Positions 37,306-46,948 of a stretch of 64,000 nt of DNA are shown here, piece after piece (position 1 is the stretch's first letter; each line of letters opens with the position of its first letter). Origin of the DNA: Mycobacterium shimoidei (lineage in GTDB: Bacteria > Actinomycetota > Actinomycetes > Mycobacteriales > Mycobacteriaceae). The notes under the pieces are model-generated. The model did no database searches. It was not told the origin of the DNA and saw nothing but the letters and a program-made list of their open reading frames with translations. The stretch is from assembly GCA_002101905.1 (NCBI GenBank), contig LQPU01000015.1:62001-126000 (forward strand). Reading direction: 5' to 3'. The position numbers and the translations under genes are program-made.

Positions 37306-38799
37306 ATGGTTGACCAGCAGTTCGACGTCATCATCGTGGGGGCGGGTTTCGGCGGAATCGGGGCCGCGATCCAGCTCTCCCAGCTCGGATACGAAAACAT
37401 CCTGATCGTCGACCGCGAAGACGACCTGGGGGGTACCTGGCATGTCAATCACTATCCGGGCCTGTCGGTCGACCAGCCGTCGCCGACGTTTTCCTACCGG
37501 TTCGAGCCCAACCCCTACTGGTCTCGGATGTATGCACCCGGCGACGAACTGAAGCGCTATGCCGTGCATGTGGCCGAGAAGTACAACGTGCGCCGGTTCA
37601 TGCGCTTCAACACCACCGTCGAAGGCGCCCGGTGGGATGAGGACGCGCAAGTCTGGCGGGTCGCCCTGGCCGACGGTGAAACGCTGAGCACACAATTTTT
37701 GATCGCTGCGACCGGCTTTTTGTGCCAGCCGAAAATCCCTGATATCGCCGGGATCGACACATTCCAGGGACGCATCATCCACACCGCTGCCTGGGATGAC
37801 AGCGCCCCACTGGCGGGTTGCCGCGCGGCCGTGATCGGAACCGGCTCTACCGGGGTGCAGGTCGTTCCCGAGCTGGCCAAACAAGTCGCCGAGTTGACCG
37901 TCTATCAGCGCACCCCAATCTGGGTGCTGCCGAAGTTCGACGTGGTGTTCCTGCCGGTCATCCAGCGCCTTTTCGCTCGGGTGCCGCTGACCCAGCGCGT
38001 CGTGCGGTGGTTCACCGACACCACGCTGGAATTCGCGATGGTCATCACGATGTGGAAATACCGCTACTTCAAAGTGGTCAACAAGGCCATCTCGGAAGCG
38101 TCGAGAATCTATCGGTTGATGCTGGTGCGCGACAGGGAGCTGTCGCGAAAGCTGGATCCGGACTTCGACTTCGGCTGCAAGCGTCCGACGATCTCGAACA
38201 CCTACTACCGGGCATTCACCAAACCGCATGTGCACCTGGAAACCAACGGCATCGACCACATCGAGCCCGACGGTATCGTCGCCAAGGACGGCACCAAACG
38301 CTTCGTCGACACCTTGGTGCTCGCGACGGGATTCGACGTGTGGGAGGCCAACCTGCCGGCGATCGAGGTGATCGGCCGTAAGGGGCGTAACCTCGGAAAA
38401 TGGTGGCGGGAAACGCAATTCCAGGCCTACGAGGGAATATCGATGCCTTACTTCCCGAATTTCTTGTCGATGGCGAGCCCGTACGCGTGGGTGGGGCTGT
38501 CGTGGTTCAACACGGTCGAGTACCAGATGCGGCACATGCATCGGCTGTTCGGGGAACTCCAGCGCCGCGGTGCCCGTACCTTCGAGGTCACCGAAGAGGC
38601 CAACGCCCGCTTCCTGGCACGGATGACGAAGCTGTTGGAAGACTCGGCATTTCAGCTCGGCAGCTGCGTGACCTCGCGGTCGTATTGGTTCCGGGATCAC
38701 ACCGGCAAGGGAGAGGCACCGCTTTTCCGGCCGACGTCAGTACGCAGCGCGATCAAGGACCAGGACCGATTCCCGATGTCGGACTACATGATCGCCTGA
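37306..38799 (+). CDS. FAD-dependent Baeyer-Villiger-type monooxygenase
   Basis: 497 residues. FAD-binding GAGFGG near residue 12, the BVMO fingerprint FQGRIIHTAAWDD near 150, and NADPH-binding GTGSTG near 178. The family (EthA, MymA, Rv0892 and others in mycobacteria) inserts oxygen next to a ketone or oxidises S/N. TACGGT sits 9 nt before the ATG with GGGAGG further upstream, so leader length is unclear. The gene is divergent from the PE-PPE gene and convergent with methyltransferase B, 8 bp apart. A ketone left by the last PKS step would be a possible substrate; that is inference only. Confidence 0.88.
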   Translation: MVDQQFDVIIVGAGFGGIGAAIQLSQLGYENILIVDREDDLGGTWHVNHYPGLSVDQPSPTFSYRFEPNPYWSRMYAPGDELKRYAVHVAEKYNVRRFMRFNTTVEGARWDEDAQVWRVALADGETLSTQFLIAATGFLCQPKIPDIAGIDTFQGRIIHTAAWDDSAPLAGCRAAVIGTGSTGVQVVPELAKQVAELTVYQRTPIWVLPKFDVVFLPVIQRLFARVPLTQRVVRWFTDTTLEFAMVITMWKYRYFKVVNKAISEASRIYRLMLVRDRELSRKLDPDFDFGCKRPTISNTYYRAFTKPHVHLETNGIDHIEPDGIVAKDGTKRFVDTLVLATGFDVWEANLPAIEVIGRKGRNLGKWWRETQFQAYEGISMPYFPNFLSMASPYAWVGLSWFNTVEYQMRHMHRLFGELQRRGARTFEVTEEANARFLARMTKLLEDSAFQLGSCVTSRSYWFRDHTGKGEAPLFRPTSVRSAIKDQDRFPMSDYMIA

Positions 38800-38807
38800 C
38801 GCTGCTG

Positions 38808-39617
38808 CTATTCCTTGACGAAGCTGTACATCCGGTAGGAGTTGCGCCCGCGTTCCAGTTCGCGGTACACCACCGTGCCCGGCACACCGGCGAACAATCG
38901 GCCGAACGGGCGCAGTAACGCCGGTAGGCTGGCGATCAGCTGCAGATACCGCTCAGAGTTTTTCTCCATCGAACGCAGTACCTCCGCATTGATCACCCGT
39001 TGCGAAAGCATCCGCAGCGGAGCATCTGCAAGCGCTTCCTCCCACTCCGAAATCTCCTGGTGCCCACGCAAATCCGCGTACAGAAAATGGCCTCCCGGAC
39101 GCAGCACACGTGCCACTTCGGCCAGAAAACGGGGGAAATGGGGGTAGGCGTGCGAGGCCTCGACGTTGAGTACCGCGTCGAAGGATTCGTCGCCGAAGGG
39201 CAGATCCTCCGCGTCGCCGTGCACGAACTCCACCCCGGGCTGATCATGGCGTTTGCGGCAGTAGGCGATGCCGTCTGCGTTGAAATCAAGTCCCGTGTAC
39301 GACGCCACATGCAAGGTGCGCATCAGGTACGAGGCGCCACCGCCGTGACCGCAGCTGATCTCCAGGACCTGTTTTCCGCTGAGATCGGCCTGCGTCGCGG
39401 TCTGGTGGTAGAGCTGGATGCCGAATCGGCTCGGCTCGTCAGCCGCCTCCAGCGGTAGACCCATCGGCGGGTCTTCCTCATAGCCGTAGTTGAGGAAGTC
39501 GACGTTTTGCTGATCCAAGCGGCGGCTCAACAACGGGTACCAGTACTTGCTGATCAGCTTTTTGGAAAACCGAGTCATGCCGATGGGCTTGACGCGAGGC
39601 TTGTGAGTGGCGGTCAT
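38808..39617 (-). CDS. Rv2952-like O-methyltransferase (B)
   Basis: 269 residues, the same length as Rv2952 (270). Family blocks in order: [33 protein letters not shown], motif [36 protein letters not shown], and a [10 protein letters not shown]-terminus. CATACT ends 7 nt before the ATG, giving a leaderless prediction. It lies 54 bp after P450 B on the same strand and forms with it one unit of a duplicated P450-methyltransferase pair; the other unit is P450 C with methyltransferase C. Confidence 0.9.
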   Translation of the reverse strand: MTATHKPRVKPIGMTRFSKKLISKYWYPLLSRRLDQQNVDFLNYGYEEDPPMGLPLEAADEPSRFGIQLYHQTATQADLSGKQVLEISCGHGGGASYLMRTLHVASYTGLDFNADGIAYCRKRHDQPGVEFVHGDAEDLPFGDESFDAVLNVEASHAYPHFPRFLAEVARVLRPGGHFLYADLRGHQEISEWEEALADAPLRMLSQRVINAEVLRSMEKNSERYLQLIASLPALLRPFGRLFAGVPGTVVYRELERGRNSYRMYSFVKE

Positions 39618-39624
39618 GCCGGGA

Positions 39625-39630
39625 AGTATG
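39625..39630 (-). promoter_or_regulatory. Predicted -10 (CATACT), leaderless start of methyltransferase B
   Basis: CATACT with 7 nt to the ATG, inside the 54-bp gap after P450 B. The methyltransferase could therefore be transcribed on its own as well as by readthrough. Confidence 0.55.
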
Positions 39631-39671
39631 CCAGGCGTGAGTTCACGGCGCGGGTGTTCGCCTTCGATGCG

Positions 39672-41057
39672 TCACGACGTTGCCGAAGTAGTGTCGCGGT
39701 TGGTCAACGATGCCGCGCCGGCATCAGCGGGTGCCGAGCTCGTTCGCCGGTACACTACCGCGCGTCCGCCCCGAGACGGCATCCACGCCACACCGCGGTT
39801 GATTCGCCGTTCGCCCCGTGTATTGGTTGGCGCGAAACGGAATTCGCGCAGCAGTGTACGCAGAACGACGTCCATCTCCATGGTGGCGAATGATGCACCG
39901 GGGCAGCGGTTTACACCTCCGCCGAACGGAACCCACCGGAACGGTGGCGGGCTGACTCCGACGAAGCGATCCGGGTCAAATGTCTCCGGGTCGGCGAAAT
40001 TCTCCTTTGACCTGTGAGCTATTTCGTTGTAGACGATCACTGCGGTGTGTTCCGGAAGAACCCACTCGCCCAAGCGAACTCGCGTCTTCGTACGTCGCAC
40101 CGTGCCGTCGACGCAGGGTCGGATGCGCTGGGCTTCGAAGATCGTCGCGTGCCGCAGCGCGGATCCACCCGCGTCGACCTCGTCGGCCAGCCGCGACATG
40201 AGTTCTGGATGGCGGCGCAGCCGTTCCAGTGTCCAGGTCAGTTGCGAGGCCGATGTCTCATGACCGGCGGCCAGAAAGCACAGCAGCTCGTCTGCGATAT
40301 GCGCGTCTGGGATGGGCTCGCCGTTCTCGTAGTGCCCCTGCATCAGCACCGCCAGCACGTCGCCGCGCTCTTCGAATGCCGGGTCGCTGCGTGCTTCGGC
40401 GATGAGCGAGTGCACGATCGCGTCGAACCGCCGCCGGTACTGCGCAAACCTTCCTCCGGGGCTCCACCGGCCGAAGTCACGCCGCAGCGCCGGTGGCAGC
40501 ATGACCAGGCGTGAGCCCAGCGTCACCATCTTCGGCATCAGCACGCGAAGCTCGTCCAGCGCGGCGCCCTCGGCGCCGAAGACGGCACGCAGAATCGAGC
40601 CGAGGGTGATACGCAGCATTGGTTCCACCGTTTCGAACTCGCGGCCGTCCTGCCAGGTTGCGATCTCGCGCATCACCTCGTCTTCGACGATGTGCTCGTA
40701 GCTTCTCAGCTGCTTTCCGTGAAACGGTCGGGTCAGCAGTCTGCGGCGGGCCAGGTGTTCTTGGCCGGTGAGGGCGAAGGTCGAGCCGGGGCCGAAGATC
40801 TCGCCGAGACTCAGCAGGTCGACGGGGCGTTCGATCAGATCGATGCTTGTCGTGAACAGGTCCTTGAGCAGGTCTTTGTCGCTGACGACCACTGTCTTGC
40901 CCAACAGCGGCAGATTGACGGTGAACGGGGTGCCCCACCGGCGGTACAGGGCGCCGAACATCTGGTGCTTTGCGGGCCCGAAGCCTATGCCCTGGATAAG
41001 CTTCGGCAGTCGGAGCCTTGGCGGTAGCCGTACCGGCTCGGTTGTCGCCACCGCCAT
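39672..41057 (-). CDS. Cytochrome P450 (B)
   Basis: 461 residues, GAGAGGAAA just before the ATG. Haem loop FGGGVNRCPGASFA, I-helix AAGHETSASQ, ExxR as EAQR. The lead MAVATTEPVRLPP and the GGGVNRC haem loop resemble the mycobacterial CYP135/137/138 group more than P450 A. Closely related to P450 C (shared PVRLPP start, TVVVSD-DL-KD, FGPGSTF, DEVDAGGS-LR-ATI). The C-terminus overruns the fold by about 20 residues. Substrate unknown; pairing with an Rv2952-type methyltransferase suggests hydroxylation followed by O-methylation of a lipid. Confidence 0.92.
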   Translation of the reverse strand: MAVATTEPVRLPPRLRLPKLIQGIGFGPAKHQMFGALYRRWGTPFTVNLPLLGKTVVVSDKDLLKDLFTTSIDLIERPVDLLSLGEIFGPGSTFALTGQEHLARRRLLTRPFHGKQLRSYEHIVEDEVMREIATWQDGREFETVEPMLRITLGSILRAVFGAEGAALDELRVLMPKMVTLGSRLVMLPPALRRDFGRWSPGGRFAQYRRRFDAIVHSLIAEARSDPAFEERGDVLAVLMQGHYENGEPIPDAHIADELLCFLAAGHETSASQLTWTLERLRRHPELMSRLADEVDAGGSALRHATIFEAQRIRPCVDGTVRRTKTRVRLGEWVLPEHTAVIVYNEIAHRSKENFADPETFDPDRFVGVSPPPFRWVPFGGGVNRCPGASFATMEMDVVLRTLLREFRFAPTNTRGERRINRGVAWMPSRGGRAVVYRRTSSAPADAGAASLTNRDTTSATS

Positions 41058-41249
41058 CTTGTTTCCTCTCTATACCTGTGCGTCGCTAAACCTGTGCGCG
41101 CGTCAAATAGTTCCCGCGGCACTCCAAAGTAGCGAAGGTCGCCGCTTTCCGTACCACGTTTGCGGCAAAACCACGGCGTTGTCCCAGCTCAGTGGGCGCT
41201 CCCGGGCGCCTCGATTCCTGTTGTCGGACCGGGCCTTAGCCGTGACCGC

Positions 41250-42056
41250 TCAGTCCTTGGTGAAGCGATAGATTCGATACTCGGCGTCGCCGCTTTTGAT
41301 GACGTTGTAGATGCCGGTCCCCGGCACGCCGGCGAAATGGCGGCTGAAGGGCCGGATGAACGCCGGCAGGCGGTGGCTGATCAAGTCCAGCTTCCGCTGT
41401 GCGCTGTTGTCCAGCGAACGCACCACGCTGTCGTTGATGACGCGTTTGGAAACTTGGCGCAATGGCATGTCGGCAAGTGCGGCATCCCAGCCGGGAAATT
41501 CGCTGCTGCCCCGGAAATCGGCGTAGAGAAAGTCTCCGCCGGGGCGCAGCACGCGGACCACTTCGGCGAGGAAGCGGGACAGCGCAGGGTAGGCGTGCGA
41601 GGCTTCGACATTGATCACCGCGTCGAACGATTCGTCGTCGAAGGGCAGGTTTTCGGCGTCGCCCTGGACGAAATCCAGGCCGGGCATCTGGTGGTGTTTA
41701 CGGCAGTAGGCGACACCATCCGGGTTGTAGTCGAGCCCGGTGTAGGAGCCGGGTTTGAGCGTGCGGGTGAGGTAAGCGGCGCCACCCCCGTGGCCGCAAC
41801 TGACCTCGAGCACTGTCTTGCCGGTGAGATCGACCTGGGTGGCGACCTGGTGGTAGAGGTTTATGGAGTACCGGTTGGGTTCGTCGGATTCGTCGAGGGG
41901 GAGGCTTAGTGGCGGGTCATCCTCGTAGCCGTAGTTGAGGAAGGTGACTTCTTCCGCGTCAAGCCGACGAGTCAGGAACGGGTACCAGATCTTGTTGATA
42001 AATGCCTTGTACAGCCGGTAGCCGGCGTCGTTGATGCGTTCCGTAGTCGTGGGCAT
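41250..42056 (-). CDS. Rv2952-like O-methyltransferase (C)
   Basis: 268 residues. Family blocks: [32 protein letters not shown], motif [37 protein letters not shown]-terminus YRIYRFTKD. The PPLSLPL block departs from the PPMGLPL of the other copies, so specificity may differ. CATACT ends 7 nt before the ATG (leaderless). It is 51 bp downstream of P450 C and 190 bp upstream of P450 B on the same strand. Confidence 0.9.
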   Translation of the reverse strand: MPTTTERINDAGYRLYKAFINKIWYPFLTRRLDAEEVTFLNYGYEDDPPLSLPLDESDEPNRYSINLYHQVATQVDLTGKTVLEVSCGHGGGAAYLTRTLKPGSYTGLDYNPDGVAYCRKHHQMPGLDFVQGDAENLPFDDESFDAVINVEASHAYPALSRFLAEVVRVLRPGGDFLYADFRGSSEFPGWDAALADMPLRQVSKRVINDSVVRSLDNSAQRKLDLISHRLPAFIRPFSRHFAGVPGTGIYNVIKSGDAEYRIYRFTKD

Positions 42057-42063
42057 GCGAAGG

Positions 42064-42069
42064 AGTATG
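42064..42069 (-). promoter_or_regulatory. Predicted -10 (CATACT), leaderless start of methyltransferase C
   Basis: CATACT with 7 nt to the ATG, in the 51-bp gap after P450 C. Confidence 0.55.
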
Positions 42070-42107
42070 CCAGCCTCTCACAGTGGCTTCGTCTGGATGA
42101 GCAAATG

Positions 42108-43475
42108 TCAGCTGCCGTGCTCGGCCGCGGCCATCGAGCCGCGATCGCCCGGCGATGCCGTCCTGCGGCGGTAAACGACAGCGCGCGCACCACGCGCCGG
42201 CGCGATCGACACACCGCGGTAGTTACGGCCCTCGTCCGGTGCGTTGATGGGCTCGAAGCGGAATTCGCGCAGCAACGTGCGCAGCGTGACGTCCATTTCC
42301 ATGTTCGCGAATGCGGCACCAACGCAACGGTTTACGCCGCCACCGAACGGGATCCACCGGAAGGGCGGCGGGCTGGTTCCCAGGAACCGGTCGGGGTTGA
42401 ACGAGTCCGCGTCGGAAAAGTTGTCCTCCGACTCGTGGGCCAGCTGGAAATCAACCATGATGCTGGTATCCGGTGGAAGGACCCACTCGCCCAACCGAAT
42501 TCGTTCCTTCGTCACGCGCAGTGAGGCCGCGATGTTCGACCGGACACGCTGTACCTCGTAGATCGTTGCCTGTCGCAGTTCCGATCCGCCCGCGTCCACC
42601 TCGTCGGTCAGCCGCGACACCAGCTGCGGATGCCTGCCCAACCGCTCCACCGTCCACGCAAGTTGGGAGGCCGTTGTCTCGTGGCCGGCCGCGACCAGGG
42701 TCAGCAGCTCATCGGCGATATGCCGATCCGGAATCGGCTGACCGTCCTCGTACCGGGCCTGCAGCAGCAGCGCGAGCACGTCGCTGCGCTCGGCCAGGGA
42801 CGCGTCAGCTCGCGCATCGGCGATGAGTGAGTCGATCACCGCGTCGAACCGGCGCCGGTACCCGGCCAGGCGGCTTCCTGGACTCCATCGCCCGTACTCC
42901 CGGCGCACCAACGGCGGCATCCGCTGCAGCAGCGAGCCCAGTGTGATCAAGGGCGGCATCACGGTGCGCAGCTCATCCAGCGCGTCGGCTTGCTCGCCGA
43001 AGGTGGCCCGCAGGATCGCATTCAGGGTCAGACGGGTCATCGTCGGAAGCGTCGCGAACTCCTGGCCCTCCGGCCAGTTCGCGGTTTCGGCCAGCACCTC
43101 CTCCTCGACGATCTGCTCGTACTGCCCTACGCGCTTGCCGTGGAAATGGGGCAGCACCAGCTTGCGGCGTTCGAGGTGTTCTTTGCCGACGAGGCTGAAC
43201 GTCGATCCGGGCCCGAAGGCCTCCCCGAGGATTTTCGCGGGGCGTTCGATCAGATCGAAGCTGGTGCTGAACACGTCCTTGACGAGGTCACGGTCGCTGA
43301 CCACCACGGTCCTGCCCAATGCTGGCAGATTGACGGTGAACGCGCTGCGGTAATGCCGGCTCAGTGCCGGCACCACGCGGTACTGGAGCGCGGTAAAGAA
43401 AACAATGCCCTGGATGCTTTTCGGTGCCCTCGGGCCCGGCGGTAGCCGTACCGGTTCGTCTGTCGCCGTGGCCAT
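42108..43475 (-). CDS. Cytochrome P450 (C)
   Basis: 455 residues, GGAGAGGGGG before the ATG. Haem loop FGGGVNRCVGAAFANME, I-helix AAGHETTASQ, ExxR EVQR. Sister of P450 B: same MA-AT-EPVRLPP start and many shared blocks, consistent with duplication of a P450-methyltransferase cassette. It is divergent from the mmpL gene across a 460-bp gap and probably heads a transcript C-P450, methyltransferase C, P450 B, methyltransferase B. Redox partners are not in the window. Confidence 0.92.
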   Translation of the reverse strand: MATATDEPVRLPPGPRAPKSIQGIVFFTALQYRVVPALSRHYRSAFTVNLPALGRTVVVSDRDLVKDVFSTSFDLIERPAKILGEAFGPGSTFSLVGKEHLERRKLVLPHFHGKRVGQYEQIVEEEVLAETANWPEGQEFATLPTMTRLTLNAILRATFGEQADALDELRTVMPPLITLGSLLQRMPPLVRREYGRWSPGSRLAGYRRRFDAVIDSLIADARADASLAERSDVLALLLQARYEDGQPIPDRHIADELLTLVAAGHETTASQLAWTVERLGRHPQLVSRLTDEVDAGGSELRQATIYEVQRVRSNIAASLRVTKERIRLGEWVLPPDTSIMVDFQLAHESEDNFSDADSFNPDRFLGTSPPPFRWIPFGGGVNRCVGAAFANMEMDVTLRTLLREFRFEPINAPDEGRNYRGVSIAPARGARAVVYRRRTASPGDRGSMAAAEHGS

Positions 43476-43841
43476 GTCGCCCCCTCTCCGACGGCTACCC
43501 TAAAGTACTCCGTGATGTTTCGTGCCCGTCGGCCCAAATTATTCGGTCCAGGGCGCAACGACGCCGGGCATCCACCCGCGTCGGGTTGCGGGCGTTGTCT
43601 TGGGCAGATCGAGATCCTGTCCGCATTTCGACAACGTGCAGGTAGTGAGCCCGCGGGGATTACCATGGCCCCGGCATTGAATGGCAAGAAAGCTGACACA
43701 AAGCTGGCACGTTGTGGCCGCTGGCATGGTTTACTTTCCCCAATATTGATCATGATCTCATTCAGCGTGCTGCGCCGAGCCGTGGTGGGATGGGCGAAGG
43801 AGATGCGGGTTGTCGAGGGGCCGGTCTTGCCGGGGCCGTGA
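43476..43841. other. Divergent intergenic region between P450 C and mmpL
   Basis: No gene I can support. It must hold the promoters for the P450/methyltransferase run and for mmpL. A perfect 10-bp palindrome GATCATGATC lies near 43746-43755 and could bind a regulator, but no regulator gene is in the window. A plus-strand reading frame crosses most of it (43512-43841) without a recognisable protein. Confidence 0.4.
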
Positions 43842-43940
43842 ATGATCACGACGACCGTAGCCGTCGCGGGTGACGTTCTGGCGCAGGCCAACAGCGCAGT
43901 CCCGACCGAGAGGGTGTCGAACGACGTGAACGTCGCATGA
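43842..43940 (+). pseudogene. Possible mmpS relic (C-terminal fragment)
   Basis: A 32-codon frame (ATG 43842, stop overlapping the mmpL ATG as ATGA) reads [17 protein letters not shown] then [11 protein letters not shown]. MmpS proteins end with a similar pattern: a TTT stretch, VxAQGxS, and (A/D)ER-S--VNA close to the C-terminus. Here the piece between AQANS and ERVSNDVN, including the family's Cys, is missing, as are the transmembrane start and the last residues. The placement directly before and overlapping an mmpL gene is where mmpS normally sits. It may still be translated and couple mmpL translation. Confidence 0.45.
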
Positions 43941-46930
43941 CCAGCCACCACAGAAGCAGCGATCGTCCATTCGTGGCGAGAATGGTCCGTGAGTTGTCGC
44001 TGCCGATCATCCTGGCGTGGTTGGCGATCACGGCTGTGTTGAGTTTTGCCGTACCCACGTTGGAACAGGTCGCGAAAGCGCATTCCGTATCGTTGAGCGC
44101 CAAAGACGCGCCCTCGGTAAAGGCAATGGCGCGGGTGGGCGAGGACTTCAAGGAAGGCAATTCCGATAGCCTCGCGATGATCGTCTTGGAAAGTGACCAG
44201 CCGCTCGGTGATGCCGCCCACAATTACTACGACGAGTTAATTCGTCAGCTGAAAGCCGACACCACCCACGTTCAGCACATCCAAGATTTCTGGGGAGATC
44301 CACTCACCGCGGCCGGCGCGCAAAGCGCCGACGGAAAGGCCGCGTACGTTCAGCTGAACCTCGCCGGTAATCAAGGCGAGACGTTGGCGAATGAATCCGT
44401 CGACGCGGTTCGAAAGATCGTGCAGGGGACGCCGGCCCCGAGCGGCGTCACGGCTTATGTCACCGGACCAGCGCCGTTCGTGGCAGATTCGAACCACAGC
44501 GGCGAAAAAACAGTCTTGAAGATCACCGCCGTGAGCGTCGCGGTGATCTTCTTGATGCTGCTTCTTGTCTACCGTTCGATCGTCACCGTCGTCCTTCTGC
44601 TGGCGATGGTGGGAATTGAATTGGGGGCGGTCCGCGGGGTCGTCGCGTTACTCGGCGAGCACGAGCTCGTCAGCCTTTCCAGCCTGGGTGTCAACATCCT
44701 GGTTTGCCTTGCGATCGCCGCTGGAACGGATTACGGAATCTTTTTCATCGGTCGTTACCAGGAGGCGCGGCAGGCCGGCGAGGATCGCACGAGCGCGTAT
44801 TTCACCGCTTACCGCGGGGTCGCCCATGTTGTTCTCGCTTCGGGGCTGACTATCGCCGGCGCGATGTATTGCCTGAGCTTCACCCGGTTGCCGGCTTTCC
44901 AAACCATGGGCGCCCCATGCGCGGTGGGCATGCTTGTCGCCGTCGCCATCGCCCTCACACTGGTTCCCGCTGTTCTTGCCGTGGGCGGCCGTTTTGCGCT
45001 GTTCGACCCGAAGCGACGGCTCAACGCTGGTGGCTGGCGACGGCTGGGTACCGCGGTGGTGCGGTGGCCGGCGCCCATCCTGGTCGCATCGTGCGCGCTC
45101 GCCCTGGTTGGTCTGCTGGCCTTGCCCGCGTACAAGGTGAGCTACAAAGACCGCGATTATCTGCCCCGCGATGTCCCGGCCAATACCGGAATGGCTGCCG
45201 CGGAGCGCCACTACTCGCCGTCTCGGATGCTGCCGGAAGTTCTGCTACTCGAGTCCGACCACGACATGCGTAACTCGGCCGACTTCCTCATCCTGGACAA
45301 ACTGGCCAAACGCGTTTTCCAGGTCGAAGGGGTTTCGCGGGTTCAGTCCGTCACAAGGCCGCAGGGCACCCCGCTCGAGCACACCTCTATTCCTTTCTTG
45401 CTCAGCATGCAAAATGCCGGACAGCTACAGAACTTGCAGTTCGCGAAGACGCGGATGAACGACATGGTGAAGCTGGCCGACCAGCTGCAGAGCACGGTTT
45501 CGGCGATGGAGCGCATGAATACGCTCATGCAACAACTCGTCGACACTAGCCACGACATGGTCGGAATCGCTCACGACACCGCCGCCATCACCTACGAGGT
45601 GCGCGACGAGATCGCTGAATTCGACGACACGTTCAGGCCGTTGCGCAGCTACTTCTACTCCGACCCGCACTGCTACAACATCCCGTACTGCCGGGGCATC
45701 CGGGCCATGTACGACGCATCGGACGGCGTCGACAAGATCAGCGAAAAGCTCGCGCTGCTCGAGAAAGACCTGGATAACGCCGACGTGATCGTGCCGCAAA
45801 TACTTGCGCTGCTACCGCCGCAGATCGACACCATGAAAAGCGTGCGCACAATGGTGCTGAGCATGCACAGCACCATGTCTGGCATGCTCGCCCAGGTCGA
45901 CGAGCTGAGCAACGACGCAGTAGCGATGGGGCAGGATTTCGACGCCGCCAAAAACGACGACTCGTTCTACTTGCCCCGGGAAGTTTTCGACAACCCTGAC
46001 TTTCAACGCGTCATCGCGTTGTTCTTGTCACCGGATGGGACGGCAGCGCGGTTCATCATCTCGCACCGGGGGGACCCGGCGACCAACGAGGGCATCAAGC
46101 GCATCGACGCGATCAAGACGGCCGCCGCGGAGGCGCTCAAGGGGACGCCGCTCGAGGACGCCAAAGTCTATGTCGCCGGCACAGCGTCGGTCTTCAAGGA
46201 CTTACGCGAGGCCACCAAGTATGACCTGCTGATCGCCGGAGTGGCATCGCTGTGCCTGATCTTCATCATCATGTTGCTCATCACCCGAAGTCTGGTTGCG
46301 GCTTTGGTGATCGTGGGAACGGTTGCGCTGTCGCTGGGGGCATCGTTCGGGCTGTCCGTACTGCTTTGGCAATACCTGCTCGGGGTCCGGTTGCACTGGC
46401 TGGTCGTGGTGATGGCGGTAATCATCATGTTGGCGGTGGGATCTGACTACAACCTGCTATTGGTTGCACGGTTCAAGCAAGAACTCGCCGCCGGGCTGAA
46501 GACCGGCATCATCCGCGCGATGGGCGGCACCGGCAACGTCGTCACCGCCGCGGGTCTGGTGTTCGCCTTCACGATGGCCTCCATGGTGGTCAGCGACAAC
46601 CGCGCTGTCGGTCAGGTGGGGACCACCATCGGTCTCGGTTTGCTGTTCGACACGTTGGTGGTGCGTGCCTTCATGACGCCGTCGATTGCCGCGCTGTTCG
46701 GACGCTGGTTCTGGTGGCCGTTGAACGTTCGTAGCCGTCCCGCGCGGCACCGCGCGCATGCTGCCGAACCTGCTGTCGCCCGTGTTGTCGACGACGCTGC
46801 CACAGCCGATCTGGGGCTTGCGGTAGCCGCGATGAACGGTCGGGCCGCACCCGTTATGAACGGTGCGACAAATGGATCTCGCGCAGTCGCCAGGAATGGT
46901 TCAAACGGTCACTGGGCCTTGCACAGGTAA
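43937..46930 (+). CDS. MmpL-family RND lipid transporter
   Basis: 997 residues. Layout of MmpL proteins: first membrane helix at about 20-40, a periplasmic porter domain, helices 2-6 at about 190-370 with the [14 protein letters not shown] motif, a second periplasmic loop with a long helical stretch (about 510-700, matching the coiled region of MmpL3/7-type loops, with a CYNIPYC Cys pair), helices 7-12 at about 765-940 with [12 protein letters not shown], then a 60-residue Asn/Ala-rich cytoplasmic tail. The paired GTDY/GSDY motifs carry the proton-relay Asp-Tyr. MmpL proteins move envelope lipids across the inner membrane (MmpL7 for DIM, MmpL12 near ileS in M. tuberculosis). It is the only transporter in the window and so the best candidate exporter for the product of this locus. 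No intact mmpS precedes it. Confidence 0.95.
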   Translation: MTSHHRSSDRPFVARMVRELSLPIILAWLAITAVLSFAVPTLEQVAKAHSVSLSAKDAPSVKAMARVGEDFKEGNSDSLAMIVLESDQPLGDAAHNYYDELIRQLKADTTHVQHIQDFWGDPLTAAGAQSADGKAAYVQLNLAGNQGETLANESVDAVRKIVQGTPAPSGVTAYVTGPAPFVADSNHSGEKTVLKITAVSVAVIFLMLLLVYRSIVTVVLLLAMVGIELGAVRGVVALLGEHELVSLSSLGVNILVCLAIAAGTDYGIFFIGRYQEARQAGEDRTSAYFTAYRGVAHVVLASGLTIAGAMYCLSFTRLPAFQTMGAPCAVGMLVAVAIALTLVPAVLAVGGRFALFDPKRRLNAGGWRRLGTAVVRWPAPILVASCALALVGLLALPAYKVSYKDRDYLPRDVPANTGMAAAERHYSPSRMLPEVLLLESDHDMRNSADFLILDKLAKRVFQVEGVSRVQSVTRPQGTPLEHTSIPFLLSMQNAGQLQNLQFAKTRMNDMVKLADQLQSTVSAMERMNTLMQQLVDTSHDMVGIAHDTAAITYEVRDEIAEFDDTFRPLRSYFYSDPHCYNIPYCRGIRAMYDASDGVDKISEKLALLEKDLDNADVIVPQILALLPPQIDTMKSVRTMVLSMHSTMSGMLAQVDELSNDAVAMGQDFDAAKNDDSFYLPREVFDNPDFQRVIALFLSPDGTAARFIISHRGDPATNEGIKRIDAIKTAAAEALKGTPLEDAKVYVAGTASVFKDLREATKYDLLIAGVASLCLIFIIMLLITRSLVAALVIVGTVALSLGASFGLSVLLWQYLLGVRLHWLVVVMAVIIMLAVGSDYNLLLVARFKQELAAGLKTGIIRAMGGTGNVVTAAGLVFAFTMASMVVSDNRAVGQVGTTIGLGLLFDTLVVRAFMTPSIAALFGRWFWWPLNVRSRPARHRAHAAEPAVARVVDDAATADLGLAVAAMNGRAAPVMNGATNGSRAVARNGSNGHWALHR

Positions 46931-46948
46931 TGCAGGGGCAATCGCTGC

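Noticed and set aside
43512..43841. A 109-codon gene before mmpL
   Set aside because: No ribosome site, no recognisable protein, Arg-rich start; only the following 32-codon frame has family resemblance.
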